Of a stretch of 64,000 nt of DNA, positions 34,949 through 48,000 are shown in pieces (position 1 is the stretch's first letter; each line of letters opens with the position of its first letter). The notes beneath the pieces are model-generated. The model did no database searches, was not told the origin of the DNA, and saw only the letters and a program-made list of their open reading frames with translations. The position numbers and the translations under genes are program-made. Source of the stretch: Aquarana catesbeiana (lineage: Eukaryota; Chordata; Amphibia; Anura; Ranidae); NCBI RefSeq assembly GCF_042186555.1, contig NC_133327.1:105213853-105277852 (forward strand), given 5' to 3'.

Positions 34949-36214
34949 TCTCCTGGTTTTCCATGTACATGGTCTGTTAGTTGTGTTACAGAAAGCAACA
35001 CTGCCAGTGGAAAAATGTTGCTGATCAGCGTTGGTATGAGCTTCTTGGAGTCTGCAAGGCCTGCTCATGATTTTTTGGGGGGATTGACCCGGATATTACT
35101 CCTTGATTTGATAATATGGGAATTTCATAAACAAGGCCATCCTGCTTATTTCATGTCATTTTTGGGCAATACAACGTCATTATTCAATCTCTACTATATA
35201 CCAAAGAAAAGTCACAGAAAACTAAAACTAAACATTAAAAGCAAAACAATATTCCGACTGTCAGCACATACATTCTGACATTATTCCCTGGGGAAATCTA
35301 GTTTTACTGATTTGATATAAAAAATGCACACTGGCTTGAAAAGTGATTCAGGAAATATTTATAGTATAGATCATGAGTTAATATGAAATATTTTGTTCAT
35401 TAAATAGCTGACATGCTTTAATTATATACATTAGAATTCAGCAGTGTTAAGCCATTAACAGCGTGGCCTGATAACATCCAATATTATTAATTGTTTCATT
35501 ACCACATATTCCACTGGCACCGGCTTTACAAGAATTTATATTAGTGAAATGCCTCCCTGAAACCTTTTGATGGCTGGGAAGCCAGCGGAGTGTTCTGTAC
35601 TTTAATCTTATGTATGCTAATGAGCATGTACATAATTTATATTACAGTGGATTCTGTGTTTTAACTTCTCTAATACCCATTATACATTGAAGTAGCATGT
35701 TAGTAATTTATTTTGTGGATGTACAGAGCTAGACTTCTAAGACTTCTAAGAACAGTCAGTCTTATTCAATAAAGCAATATAAAGATTAAGGCTAAACTAC
35801 AAAAACCTGTAGCAATCAGTCATAATCTAACTTTCAATGATGTGAGATCAGTAAGTCGAGTAAACTTAATCTATCAGTTCCATAGATTGCAATAAACTAA
35901 GGTATGAATGTTTTCATGGATTGCTGCAGATTAACATTTGATCGATTTGTAAGGATTTCTGTAATATCTGCATCACCATTGCTCTTACTGCTTTACAAAA
36001 TAAAATGATTTACCCAAGAACAAAAATTTAATATTTTGCAGCTTACCAATACTTAGATTCAGTGGTTGTATCAGCTTTTTGTCAGCTAAGGACATTTTCA
36101 GCAAGTACAGAAAATGCCTCATTATTTTGCAAAAAGGCAGTGTCACTTCCTATGCACCAAATTGATATATTAACCAATCTTATTTTCTTTCCAAGCTGTG
36201 TTCTTTAAAAATGA
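34949..36214. other. Low-repeat noncoding stretch, possible conserved element
   Basis: No coding or transposon signature. 35430-35660 is rich in homeodomain-like TAAT words and holds a TATGCTAATGAGCATGTACA segment with an octamer-like core. This may be a regulatory element, but that cannot be shown without alignment. Confidence 0.35.
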
Positions 36215-36660
36215 TGTAAGGGCTTTTTTTTTTTTTTTTGCCCATTTATACTTACCTAGGTGGATGCAGCATTGGTCCGATGCTGAATCTGTCCCCCGCC
36301 GCCTCTGCACTGAGAACCGAGCAATCAAACATCGCCGATGGCTTGTTTCTCACAAATCCCCAAGCGGAGAGCTGCTGACTGTCAATCAGCAGCTCTCCTC
36401 TCTGCTCCTTCACGCTCACTGGAGTGCTGAGCTGTGGAGGGGCAGGGAGCATCCATCTCAGTCTCTCAGCGGCTCACTGAGAGGCTGAGACAGGCACTGA
36501 TTCCTGTGACGTCAGCAGAGAGCGGATTTCAGACCGCTCTCTGCTGAAAATGGGTCACAGGAGTGCAAAACAAATTGCACTGCTGTGACCCATAGGAGAA
36601 GCCCAGCCAAACGAGCTCAGGCTGGACTTCTTCATTAAACTACTTTTTCCCCTACTCCTT
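36215..36660. mobile_element. MITE-like block, edges unclear
   Basis: Begins with a T-run then TTATACTTACCTAGGTGGATG, shared in type with 8908-9383. Includes inverted pieces around GGGTCACAG (36550) and CTGTGACCC (36582). Confidence 0.4.
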
Positions 36661-36792
36661 ATGTAACGGAAATAAAGAGACCCATAAATTCAGTAGAGGA
36701 GTGGGTGAAAGAAAATGCAAATTTGCTATTTGCAGTAAAAAAAAGCTTAAAAAATAAATAAATAAAGCAATCATCTAAGGGCTGGTAAGCCG

Positions 36793-36793
<1 letters not shown>

Positions 36794-36871
<78 letters not shown>
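36794..36871. repeat. (AT)n microsatellite
   Basis: About 78 bases of alternating A and T, abutting the Tc1 end whose TA target lies in it. Confidence 0.95.
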
Positions 36872-36876
<5 letters not shown>

Positions 36877-37997
36877 GGGACGGAAAGTATTCAGAACCCT
36901 TTAAATTTTTCACTCTTTGTTATATTGCAGCCATTTGCTAAAATCATTTAAGTTCATTTTTTTTCCTCATTAATGTACACACAGCACCCCATATTGACAG
37001 AAAAACACAGAATTGTTGACATTTTTGAAGATTTATTAAAAAAGAAAAACTGAAATATCACATGGTCCTAAGTATTCAGACCCTTTGCTGTGACACTCAT
37101 ATATTTAACTCAGGTGCTGTCTATTTCTTATGATCATCCTTGAGATAATTCTACACCTTCATTTGAGTCCAGCTGTGTTTGATAATACTGATTGGACTTG
37201 ATTAGGAAAGCCACACATCTGTCTATATAAGACCTTACAGCTCACAGTGCATGTCAGAGCAAATGAGAATCATGAGGTCAAAGGAACTGCCTGAAGAGCT
37301 CAGAGACAGAATTGTGGCAAGGCACAGATCTGGCCAAGTTACAAAAAAATTCTGCTGCACTTAAGGTTCCTAAGAGCACAGTGGCCTCCATAATCCTTAA
37401 ATGGAAGATGCTTGGGACGACCAGAACCCTTCCTAGAGCTAGCCGTCTGACCAAACTGAGCTATCGGGGAAGAAGAGCCTTGCTGAGAGAGGTAAAGAAG
37501 AACCCAAAGATCACTATGGCTGAGTTCCAGAGATGCAGTCGGGAGATGGGAGAAAGTTGTAGAAAGTCAAGCATCACTACAGCCCTCCACCAGTTGGGGC
37601 TTTATGGCAGAGTGGCCCAACGGAAGCCTCTCCTCAGTGCAAGACACATGAAAGCCCGCATGGAGTTTGCTAAAAAAACACCTGAAGAACTCCAAGATGC
37701 TGAGAAATACGATCCTCTGGTCTGATGAGACCAAGATAGAACTTTTTGGCCTTAATTCTAAGCGGTATGTGTGGAGAAAACCAGGCACTGCTCATGACCT
37801 GTCCAATACAGTCCCAACAGTAAAGCATGGTGGTGGCAGCATCATGCTGTGGGGGTGTTTTTCAGCTGCAGGGACAGGACGACTGGTTGCAATTGAGGGA
37901 AAGATGAATGCGGCCAAGTACAGGGGTATCTTTGATGAAAACCTTCTCCAGAGTGCTCAGGACCTCAGACTGGGCCGAAGGTTTACCATTGCTCCTT
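36872..37997 (+). mobile_element. Tc1-like transposon, 3'-truncated
   Basis: Left end CAATGGGGACGGAAAGTATT after the TA of the microsatellite. Stops abruptly near 37997, before the second half of the catalytic core and the right inverted repeat. Confidence 0.8.
37272..37997 (+). pseudogene. Tc1-like transposase, truncated
   Basis: ATG at 37272 (MRSKELPEELRDRIVARH) starts the helix-turn-helix part. A frame change near 37330 leads into LKVPKSTVASIILKWKML and KLSYRGRRALLREVKKNPK; another near 37670 leads into WSDETKIELFGLNSKRYVW (first catalytic D) and VKHGGGSIMLWGCFSAAGTG. The sequence ends after LRLGRRFT, so the second D and the E are absent. About 340 codons expected, about 240 present. Confidence 0.85.
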
Positions 37998-38201
37998 TTT
38001 CTGATGCAGCCAAGAAATGTAATTAATAGATTCATGCATTCATTACATCCTCCTCCTTCCCACCATAAACAGAAAGGAAGGGCTATCCAATGTAAACAGT
38101 AGTACATTCTTTAAATTAGTAATCACTGTGATTGACCATCACAGCATTCACATGGCTCAATCTCTCCAGTTGGCCCCGTGCCTTTAGCTGATGCTCTCTG
38201 C

Positions 38202-39169
38202 CAGGGGCGGCCCGTCCATTAGGGCGCCCGGGCACTACCCCCCAATCCTCTCCACTTCCTATATGCAGTGGAATCTATCCACTATCTATCCATAGCATGA
38301 ATCTATTCATGGCCGCTGCTGCCACCCCCTATTCATGTGTTCGGCCCCCTTCGGCATATGAATTAGAGCGGCCAGGTTTTTTTGAAGAACCTGATTACAG
38401 CCATAGGCTCTAATAGGCTTCAAAGTAGGGTGGACTCGGGACGCAGAGCATTGTGTCTGGAGTCCACCCAAGTGTGTTACAACACGCATTGTAGGGTGTG
38501 CCCCCCAAATATGTTTTTGTATATTGTAATAGACCTTGACCAGGTTTTTTGGGCTGGAGCACCCCTCCCCCTCCTCATTACCTCTTATTTAGTGGCCACC
38601 AGTGCATAGGATGTATCCCTTTCAGTTCTCCCACATAGAGGAGTTCAGCTCTCATGGTTGAGACAAAGGATCTTCCATTCTATTACTAGAGTAGGACCCA
38701 CTAATTCGGGGTACTTTGTCGCAGTAAGTGGGCTTAGCACTATATGACCATATAGTGTGACCAGATCCCCGTAATTTTTGAATATGTTCAGGTGTTTTGC
38801 AACTAGCTTTGCAGGAAATGTCATTCTTGAATGTGTGCGCTGTAAAATATTTTGTACTGTTTGTAGGTCTTAAAGCAGCATCATCTTGAATTTAAACGCA
38901 TTGTAGTGTGTGCCCCCAAATATGTTTTTGTTTTTTGTCTATTGGAAGCCTAGCGCCGGGAGGAGAGAGGAAAAACAGCCGAAGCTGTTCCAGGAGAGGA
39001 CACTGGAGCAGCTTTCCCTGAGCACGCCACGCTCTCACCTCCCGCATCCAAGGTAAGGACAGTGGGTGGTGATGGGGGGCTGTGATAGTGCCGCGAGGGA
39101 TAGTGCCGCTCCACCGGCGGCCCGGGGGGTTGTTTGCCGCCCCCCCAAAAAAACCACCAGCCACCACTG
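38202..39169. mobile_element. Non-autonomous hAT element (968 bp) with exact 8-bp duplication
   Basis: Left end CAGGGGCGGCCCG; right end complementary reads CAGTGGTGGCTGG. Flanked by CTCTCTGC at 38194-38201 and 39170-39177, identical on both sides. No transposase. hAT assignment follows from the 8-bp duplication and the CAG start. Confidence 0.75.
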
Positions 39170-39177
39170 CTCTCTGC

Positions 39178-39785
39178 TCTCTAGTGACACCGGGAGCAGT
39201 GGCTTTGTGTGCACAATGGTAAACAAACAGGGTGTGTCCACCCGCTTTATCAAGGAGATTTAATGCATTGTAACTTTTATTGGAAAGGAGAGCTAACTCT
39301 TTAAGTGTTTCACAGAAGTTGTAAGGTTTAGAATATTTATCAAGATTTAATGAAGCATATATTCCTGTTGGGCTGATTTAAAGAGTTTGTTACCCCAACA
39401 CTTCATATTCCTGATATGTGTCTGGAGTACCATGTACTTATATGAGAAAGTATCCTGTTCTCTTTAAATTGCTTCCTTTATGTGAAATTCCTGGTGTTTT
39501 TGCTAGTCCTCCTGCTTTCCTACTAAAAACTGACCGCACTAAGTAGGAGAGCACACCGTGGGCAGTTCTCTAGCTTTGCTGGGAACTCTCCTCCAATGAT
39601 CAAACTTGTACTGACACGCCCCCGCTGCACAGCCATTCACTGAAAAGCTCAATGTGCTGCTGCTTCTCCTCCCCCAGCTTTTATGCAGTGGAGAACAGAG
39701 GGAATGTTTTTTTTATATCTATACAAAAATGTTTTGCCTTTTATTTCTATTTTAAACTGAATGGGTTGATTTACACAGTGATAGT
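39178..39785. other. Noncoding, unassigned
   Basis: Nothing recognised beyond AT-rich sequence and a GC-rich patch near 39600-39680. Confidence 0.35.
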
Positions 39786-40025
39786 TAGACATGGGCCAAA
39801 CACCACAGCAGAACTCCCAAACGGGAAATATTCTAACCCGAACAACGAACCCCACTGAAGTCTATGAGAGCCAAACAAGAAAAATAAAAAGTGCTCATTT
39901 TGAAGGCTTGTATGCAAGTAATTGTTTATAAAAGGGTATGGGGGCCTGGGTACTGCCCTGTGGGACATATATCAATAATTTTTTTTAAACAATCGTTTTT
40001 TCAGTAGCAGTGATTTTAATTATGT
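39786..40025. mobile_element. Foldback hAT element, left arm, diverged
   Basis: Starts TAGACATGGGCCAAACACC, a diverged form of TAGGGATGAGCCGAACACC. Continues through AAAAGTGCTCATTTTGAAGG, GGGGGCCTGGGTACTGCCC and GTAGCAGTGATTTTAAT in the order of the 48457 element. Cut at a TTAA by the next MITE. Confidence 0.7.
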
Positions 40026-40905
40026 TTAACCACTTGCCAAGCAGCCGCCATCATTAAACTGCAGCAGGTTGGCACGATCCCGTGAACCTTCGTAGCTGTA
40101 CATCGGCTCCTTTAAGCGGAGTAGCCTGCTGCATTGCGGAGTTGCCGAAGGTCATGGCTGGTGGACACAATGACCCCTGGTTGCACGCGATCCCGGGAAT
40201 GAGAGGCAGAACAGGGACGTGTGTGTGTAAACACACAAATCCCTGTTCTGTGAGGAGAGGAGGCAGATTGTGAGTTCCTAATAGCTGGGAACCACGATCT
40301 CTCATCTCCTATAGTCAGTCCCCTCCCCCCCAAAGTTAGAACACACACCTAGGGACCACAGTTAATTCCTTGATCGCCCCCTAATGTTAACCCCTTCCCT
40401 GCCAGTGACATTTACACAGTAATCAGTGCATTTTTATAGCACTGATCGCTGTATAATTGTCAATGGTTTAAAAAATGGGTCAAAAGTGTCCGATGTGTCT
40501 GCCATAATGTTGCAGTCCCGATAAAAATCGCAGATCACCGCCATTACTAGTAAAAAAAAAATAATAATAAAAATGCCATAAATCTATCCCCTATTTTGTA
40601 GACGCTATAACTTTTGCGCAAACCAATCAATATACACTTATTGTAATTTTTATTACCAAAAATATGTAGAAGAATACCTATCGGCCTAAACTGAGGAAAA
40701 AAATTGGGGATATTTATTATAGCAAAATGTACAAAATATTACTTTTTTTTCAAAATTGTCGCACTTTTTTTGTTTATAGCGCAAAAAAAAATGCAGAGAT
40801 GATTAAATACCACCAAAAGAAAGCTCTATTTGTGGAGAAAAAAGGATTTAAATTTTGTACAGTGTCACATGACCGCGCAATTGTCAGTTAAAATGACGCA
40901 GTGTC
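40026..40905. mobile_element. TTAACC-type MITE, right end lost
   Basis: Starts TTAACCACTTGCC. Shares, in reverse, ACCACCAAAAGAAAGCTC (near 40812) and CGCGCAATTGTCA (near 40874) with the copies at 41349 and 51832. The right inverted repeat is missing; sequence changes to a Tc1 end near 40906. Confidence 0.7.
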
Positions 40906-41078
40906 TGCAGTCGATGGGTGTGTGTTGAGTTATTTTGAGGGGACAGCCAATTTACACTGTTATACAAGCTGTACACTCACTACTTTACATTGTAGCAAAG
41001 TGTAATTTCTTCAGTATTGTCACATGAAAAGATATTTACAAAAAATGTGAGGGGTGTACTCACTTTTGTGAGATACTA
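40906..41078. mobile_element. Tc1-like element end, orphan
   Basis: GGGGTGTACTCACTTTTGTG followed by AGATACT near 41050-41076 is, from memory, a Tc1-like terminus in fish and frogs. No transposase remains. Confidence 0.5.
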
Positions 41079-41080
41079 TT

Positions 41081-41085
<5 letters not shown>

Positions 41086-41132
<47 letters not shown>
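41086..41132. repeat. (TA)n microsatellite
   Basis: Pure TA run. Confidence 0.95.
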
Positions 41133-41135
<3 letters not shown>

Positions 41136-41348
41136 TGCGTTCAGTTTAGCTGTCAGGATGCACATGCTAGCAAACATCACTCTGGAAGAACTCTTGGGCA
41201 CAAGCTAAAACCAATTCCCTTTCGTGCTCATCAGAATTGGGCATTGGCTAATAGATATGCGCATGAGCAAACTCGCGCGCAAACACAAGCCGACGTGCAT
41301 CCCCGTGTGTGCTGACTCTGTGACAGACGCTGGCACCAAACAGACTAT

Positions 41349-42445
41349 TTAACCACTTGCTTACTGGGCACTTAAACCCCCTCCTGCCCAGACCAATTTT
41401 CATCTTTCAGCGCTGATGCACTTTGAATGACAATTGCGCGGTCATACAACACTGTACCCAAATGAAATTTTTATAATTTTTTTCACACAAATAGAGCTTT
41501 CTTTTGGTGGTATTTAATCACAGCTGGGGTTTTTATTTTTTGCTAAACAAACAAAAAAAGATGAAAAATTTTGAAAAAAAAATCATGTTTCATGGTTTGT
41601 TATAAAATTTTGCAAACAGGTATTTTTTCTCCTTCATTGATATGCGCTGATGAGGCAGCACTGGTGGGCACTGATAGGCTGCACTGATGGGCACTGATAG
41701 GCACAGATAAGGCGGCACTGATAAGGACAGATAAGGTGGTACTGATGGGCACAGATAGCACTGATGGCCACTTATAAGATGGCACTGATGGGCCCTGATG
41801 GGTGGCACTGATGGGCACTTATAGGTACCACTGATAGATGGCACTGATTGGCACTGATAGGTGGCACTGATGGGCATTGATGGGCACTGGTAGGTGACAC
41901 TGGTGGGCACTGGTAGGTGACACTGATGGGCAGCACTGTTGATGAAGCACTGATTGTGGGCAATGATAGGTGGCACTGTGGGCACTGTGAGGTGGAACTG
42001 ATGGGTGGCACTGTGGGCACTGGTAGGTGTCGCTGGTGGGCACTGGTAGGTGGCACTGTTAGGTGGCACAGGTGGGCACAGATGAGCTTGGGCAATCTCC
42101 TTGATCGGGACTGATGTCCCTATCACAGCTGCCGGTGATCGGCTTTTTTTTTTCTCCCCCCACTGTCAGTGCGAGGAGAAAAAATAGCCGATTACCGGCT
42201 CTGTTTACATCACATGAGCAGCTGTGATTGGCTGACAGCTGATCACGTGTTAAGGGGTCGGATCGACCCCTTACTCCGATCTGTGATCCAGCAAGTCTCA
42301 TAGAGTCGCTGATCACAGAGCACACCGTGTGCACCCTGCAGGGTGCGCACAGACCGCTTGGGCACAGGAGGACGTCAATAGATGAACTCCTGGCAAAGCA
42401 GGTCCGCGCTGTAGCCGTCATTCGGCTACAGTGCGGATCTGAACT
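41349..42445. mobile_element. TTAACC-type MITE with internal minisatellite
   Basis: Starts TTAACCACTTGCTTACTGGG. Contains GAGCTTTCTTTTGGTGGTAT like the other two copies and GCTGACAGCTGATCACGTG near 42231. The right AAGCGGTTAA end is absent, so the right edge is approximate. Confidence 0.65.
41640..42085. repeat. Minisatellite of GGTGGCACTGATGGGCACTGA type
   Basis: Variants of GGCACTGATGGGCACTGATA repeat with a base period near 12-13 bp. Long minus-strand open frames here are products of the repeat, not genes. Confidence 0.9.
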
Positions 42446-42980
42446 AATTAAGCCCAGCCAGTGCTCAGATTCAATGCTGCCTTGTCTTCAGCCTCTTGTG
42501 TATCTGGCATCCTGTGAACCTGTATCCTGCTTCCAGTTATAAACCCGGCTTGTCTTGATCATTTCCTGAATTCCACCTGCATTGACCTCAGCTTGTCGAG
42601 TGACCATTCTTCTGTCTGCTCCTTTGGCTCGAGTTCCACTGATTGGTTCCAGACCCGGCTTGCTTCCTGACTACGTTCCTGTCTGTGACCTGTACCCGAT
42701 TCTTCAAGTCTGTATATGACCCAGCCTGCCTGACCCTGCTACCCTGCCTGCTGTCACCAGCATCAGCTACCTGCCTACCTGTATACCCGCTGAAGCCATC
42801 TGATGACTTCTTCTACCCAGCAAGGACATTTGACCTGCTGCCAGCAAGACTTTCTGGCACTTGTGCAACTCTGCACTCCTGTGCCTTCTGTCTACACTAT
42901 CTGGGGCCCCCGAGTCAGAGGTGTAAGAGAAGCCTTCCTCTTCCTATCAGGCTCTGCTACCAGGTACGTGATAGTAGCCT
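42446..42980. other. C/T-rich unassigned stretch
   Basis: Pyrimidine-rich with repeated CCTG words (42600-42860), reminiscent of leader regions next to frog retroelement LTRs. No LTR ends, primer site or coding match found. The open frame at 42643-43089 shows no domain. Confidence 0.3.
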
Positions 42981-43088
42981 ATATATACAGTGCATTCGGT
43001 GGTGTACAGTTTCTAATACAGTGCAGGCGGTGTACACAGTATTTAACACAGTGTGTACAGTTTCTAATACACTTCAGGCAGTGTATTA

Positions 43089-43128
<40 letters not shown>

Positions 43129-43131
43129 TCT

Positions 43132-43187
<56 letters not shown>

Positions 43188-43470
43188 CAGTATATATGTT
43201 CTGCATTCAGTGTAGCCGATATATACAGTGCATTTGGTGGTGTAGGTTCCAATACACTTCAGGCGGTGTACTCAGTATATAATACAGGGTGTACAGTTTC
43301 TAATACACTTCAGGTGGTGTACACAGTATCTAATACAGTGTGTACAGTTTTTAATACACTTCTGGTGGTGTACACAGTATAGAAAATAGTGCAGCCATTG
43401 TACAGTTTCTAATACAGTGCAGGCGGTGTACACAGTATCTGAAATAAATACTAAAATAAATATTAACAAG
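42981..43470. repeat. 51-bp tandem array with embedded AT/GT microsatellites
   Basis: ACAGTTTCTAATACA words at 43007, 43058, 43293, 43344 (as TTTTTAATACA) and 43402. (AT)n at 43092-43126, (GT)n at 43133-43146 and (AT)n at 43147-43184. The array resumes at 44256 and at about 44885-44975, leading into hAT copy B, so it is probably the upstream part of that element. Confidence 0.85.
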
Positions 43471-43474
43471 GGTA

Positions 43475-44255
43475 GTTATGGATTCCCTCTATTTGTTCCA
43501 TATATGTGTTAATTTGTCTATTCCTATATTTAGCTAGTCTATTAAAACTCTGATAATGTTACTGTTTATAACACAATAATATAAGGTTAGCTATGAAAAC
43601 AAACACACTGCTTAATAAAACAATGTCTTATTTATTTCCCAAGAAAATAAGAAAATGCTAACATGAAAATATTATAGAACATATAACAAAAGAACAAAGG
43701 TACTTATTGCAAGGCTGTCCCCTAAACCCGGTCTCATCAGCTGGGCTCAGGATGGTAACAGAGAGAGCTTTCTGTCTCGGTCAGTCCTTTTTATACTGCA
43801 ATCATACACCATCCAGACCCAACCTCATTGCCGGCCCATCTAGACCTTTGACGAATCAAAGTATTTACGGGGCAGTCCTCTACAATATATTATATTACTG
43901 TCCATCCTGCTGTATTGGCCTCTAGGGGCAGCATTGTCCATGTATCATGTCTATGTGCCCTGGGTCAATCTTCAGTGCCTGTTGATCCTTTGATCTTTGT
44001 AACCCACCTTCATCAATCATCCTGGAAGCCATGGCCCTCTTTGAAGCTTGCTTGCATAGCGTTATCACACCAGTCGATCAGGAGACAAGCTTTTGTTCAG
44101 CCTTGCTTCTTTCAGATGAATATTCTGATATGCTACAAAGCTTTGATGTGCAACTTGTTACATTCCAGACAACCCCCAAGAATGCGAAGGCTTGGTATAG
44201 CCATAATTCATATTTCAAACACCTCTTGTATTATGAAATAAAACATGTTGCCTTC
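43475..44255. repeat. LTR-like interspersed repeat, copy 2
   Basis: Interrupts the 51-bp array. The left 300 bp match 14592-15030 (see there). Edges and target duplication not resolved; ends near GCCTTCCAACA. Confidence 0.45.
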
Positions 44256-44878
<623 letters not shown>

Positions 44879-45004
44879 TATATTCTGCATTCAGTGTAGC
44901 CTATACAGTATGTACAGTGCAGTCAGTGGTGTACTGTTACTAATACACTTCGGGCAGTGTACACAGTATATAATAGTGTAGTGCGGTGTTACAAAAAAAA
45001 CATC

Positions 45005-48000
45005 ATGTTCAGAAGGCCACCAAGGAGAGGCAAATGCTCATAGGCCACTAAAAGAGGGCAAGCAGCCTCTGTGTCTACAGTCTACAGTGGTGTTCAAGGA
45101 CATGGTGCACCCTCTGCAGATGGGGCACACTTGTCCTTTTTTTTCTGCTGCTAGCCGTGTTATTGAGCCATAACATGCAGAAGAGTTGGTAGAGTGGATA
45201 ACAAAGCCATCTTCATCCTCTGTCACTCAGGCTCAGAGTAGTTTGCCTTACAATGCAGCTGCCAAAGCGGCCTATTCCACCGGCTCCTTGTCCACAGTTA
45301 CCCCTTCTGTAGCCTTACCATCATGCACAGAGGAGTCCCCAGAATTATTCAACCACAGTGTTGGTTACACACTGCTGGAGGAAGCGCATTGATTGGAAAG
45401 CTCCGATGTTGGTTTCCAGATTGAGGAAGGGAGTAACATGAGCCTAGAGAGAGGTGGTGCCACAGAAGGACAAGAAACTGGCAGTCATGTTCCCCCAGCT
45501 GCAGCATACTGCCAAGTTTGCTCCAGTGATTAGGGGGGAGGGGATGATGAGGTCACTGACTGTACTTGGGTGCTTGAGAGAAGAGAGGAGGAAAGTGAGG
45601 AGGAGGAGGAGGCACAACTCCAATTAGGCAGAATGTCCTCCAGGGGGCAGCTTAAGGGCAGCCACCCTTTTGCATCACACCACAGAGCTCTGCAGGTGCA
45701 GGGCGCTGCTGACTTCCTGCTGACTTTTAAAAGTTCCTTGGTGTGGGCCTTTTTTGACACATGTACAGCAGATCACACCGTTGCTGTTTGCAACCTATGT
45801 CTGAAGTGGATCAAGCATGGCCAGAACAGTAACCACTTGGGCACCACATGCTTGACCAGACATATGATGACCTGCCATGCAGTCCGTTAGCAACAGCACT
45901 TGAAAGACCCACATCATAGAAAAAGGGGGACTTCTCCTTGCTCCTCATCTGGGATCTCCAACCTTACTATACCTCCAGTCCTCTCAAAAACCTGCACTGA
46001 TAGGAAGGTATAGCAATAGGTGTCACAAATACTTGCAGCCAATCTGCTAGCAGCACACCACCAATTGATTTCAGCAGACAAATTTCTCTACCCCAGTTGC
46101 TGAACTGTAAAAAGAAAGTCGGCCATCCACATGCTCAGCGTCTAAATGCTAGCTTGGCCAAATTGCTAGTACTGCAACTGCTGAATTTTCAGCTGGTAGC
46201 CTTTGCTCCCTTTCGTGAATTTGTGGAATGTGCTGTACCACAGTGGCAGGTTCCAAAACGGCATTTCTTTTCATGTAAGGCCATTTCAGCTCTCTACCGT
46301 CATGTGGAAGGCAATGTTTTGGCCTCGTTGGACAGGGCGGTCAGCAGTAAGGTTTATATTACTGCTGACTTATGGTCCAGCAGGCATGAGAAGGAACCTT
46401 TTCTTCACGGCGCACTGGGTAACTCTGCTGGCAGCTGGGAAGGATGCAGGACAGGGTTCAGTGTTGTTGGAGTTTGTTCCGCCACCACACCTCCAAAAAG
46501 CTAGTGGCGATTCTGCCACAGCTCTATCCTCCACCCCTCCTCTTCTTCTTCCTCTATGGCCTCTTCTGCAGATTTCTCCTCTGAAACAGCAGTGCTCCGT
46601 AAGCATTCAAGGGACTACACAAGCAGTCAGACAAAAAGATGCCATGCGGTGCTTAAGTTGGTCTGCCTAGGGGATAGGAGCCACACTGGGGCAGAGATTC
46701 TGTCAGCTCTGCAGGGGTAGGCTCAGAGGTGGTTGACGCAACGACAGCTTCAGCCAGGAATGGTTGTATGCAACCGTGGCACTAACCCTCTCTCCGCCCT
46801 CTGACAGGGACACTTTGTTCCATGTTTGGCACACGTCCTGAATTTGGTGATGCAGCATTTCTTGACCAGGTACCAAGGCTTACAAGATCTCCTGAGGCAG
46901 GCCAGAAAAGTCTGTGGTCATTTCTGACGATCATACAATGCCAGTGCTCGGCTGGCTGACATTCAAAGGGAATGCAACCTGCAAACCAACCGCCTCATTT
47001 GTGACATGCTCACCAGGTGGAGCTCAATGTTGGCAATTCTGCAGAGGCTGCACACACAGCAGAGGGCCATCAATGAGTACCTGTGCTAGTATGGCACCAG
47101 AGCAGGGTCAGGGGAGCTTGGCTTCTTTTCGCCACACCAGTAGCTACTGATCAAGGATGCGTGCACTGTCCTGTCACCATTTGAGGAGGCCATAAGGATG
47201 GTGAGCAGCGACAATGCATGCATCAGTGTCACTGATGCATGCATCAGTGTCACTGATGCATGCATCAGTGACACTGTCCCTCTAGTCTTCCTGCTGGAGC
47301 ACGCGATTCGTGGAATCATGGACAGGGCACTTGTGGCAGAACAGCGGGAGGAAAAGGATGACTTCCTTTCCTCTCAAGGCCCCTTTTATCCAGATAGCAT
47401 TCCTGCTACACACACAGGAAGAAGAGGAGGATTGTGTCAGCATGGATGTAGAGGATAACACGCAGCAGTCTTTAAGGGGTGGTTTTGAGTCCCCAGAAAC
47501 TCAAGGAGTTGTACGTGGCTGGGAGGAGGTAGTTACAGATAATGTGATTATTAGTGACCCAGAGGACTCAGAATCGAATGCCTCTGCAAACCTCCCCGAT
47601 TCTGCAAAACCTGCAAAAGGACCCTAGGATTCATGGTATCAAGGAGAGGGATCATTATTTGCTGGCAACCCCCTTCTTGATCCATGTTACAAGGGTAAAG
47701 TTGCAGAACTCATCCTGCCTTCGCAGAGGATGAAGCATATTCAGGAGGCCTTGAAGAAAAGTGTAACGCATTTCCAGACCCTGGGAGGTTACCATTTCCT
47801 GTTGCTGGACAACGTGCTTCTGAGTCTTCTTTCGGTCAGAGGAAGAGCAGTGGAGAAGGTGGCCGGCTGACCGATGCCTTTTTCAGTCCTCAGCGCCAAG
47901 ATCTGATAGGTTCAAGCAACCATCGCCAGCGTCTGCATTATATGGTGCAGGAATATTTAGGGGCAAGAGCAGACTTGAAGACCTTTCCAACAGAGCATCC

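Noticed and set aside
41590..42126. 178-codon minus-strand open frame
   Set aside because: It is the translation of a GGCACTGATGGGCACTGATA minisatellite; proline, histidine and cysteine periodicity comes from the repeat.
42803..43282. Open frames rich in IYIYIY residues (also 36659-36913 and 44483-44890)
   Set aside because: Products of (AT)n and (GATA)n microsatellites.
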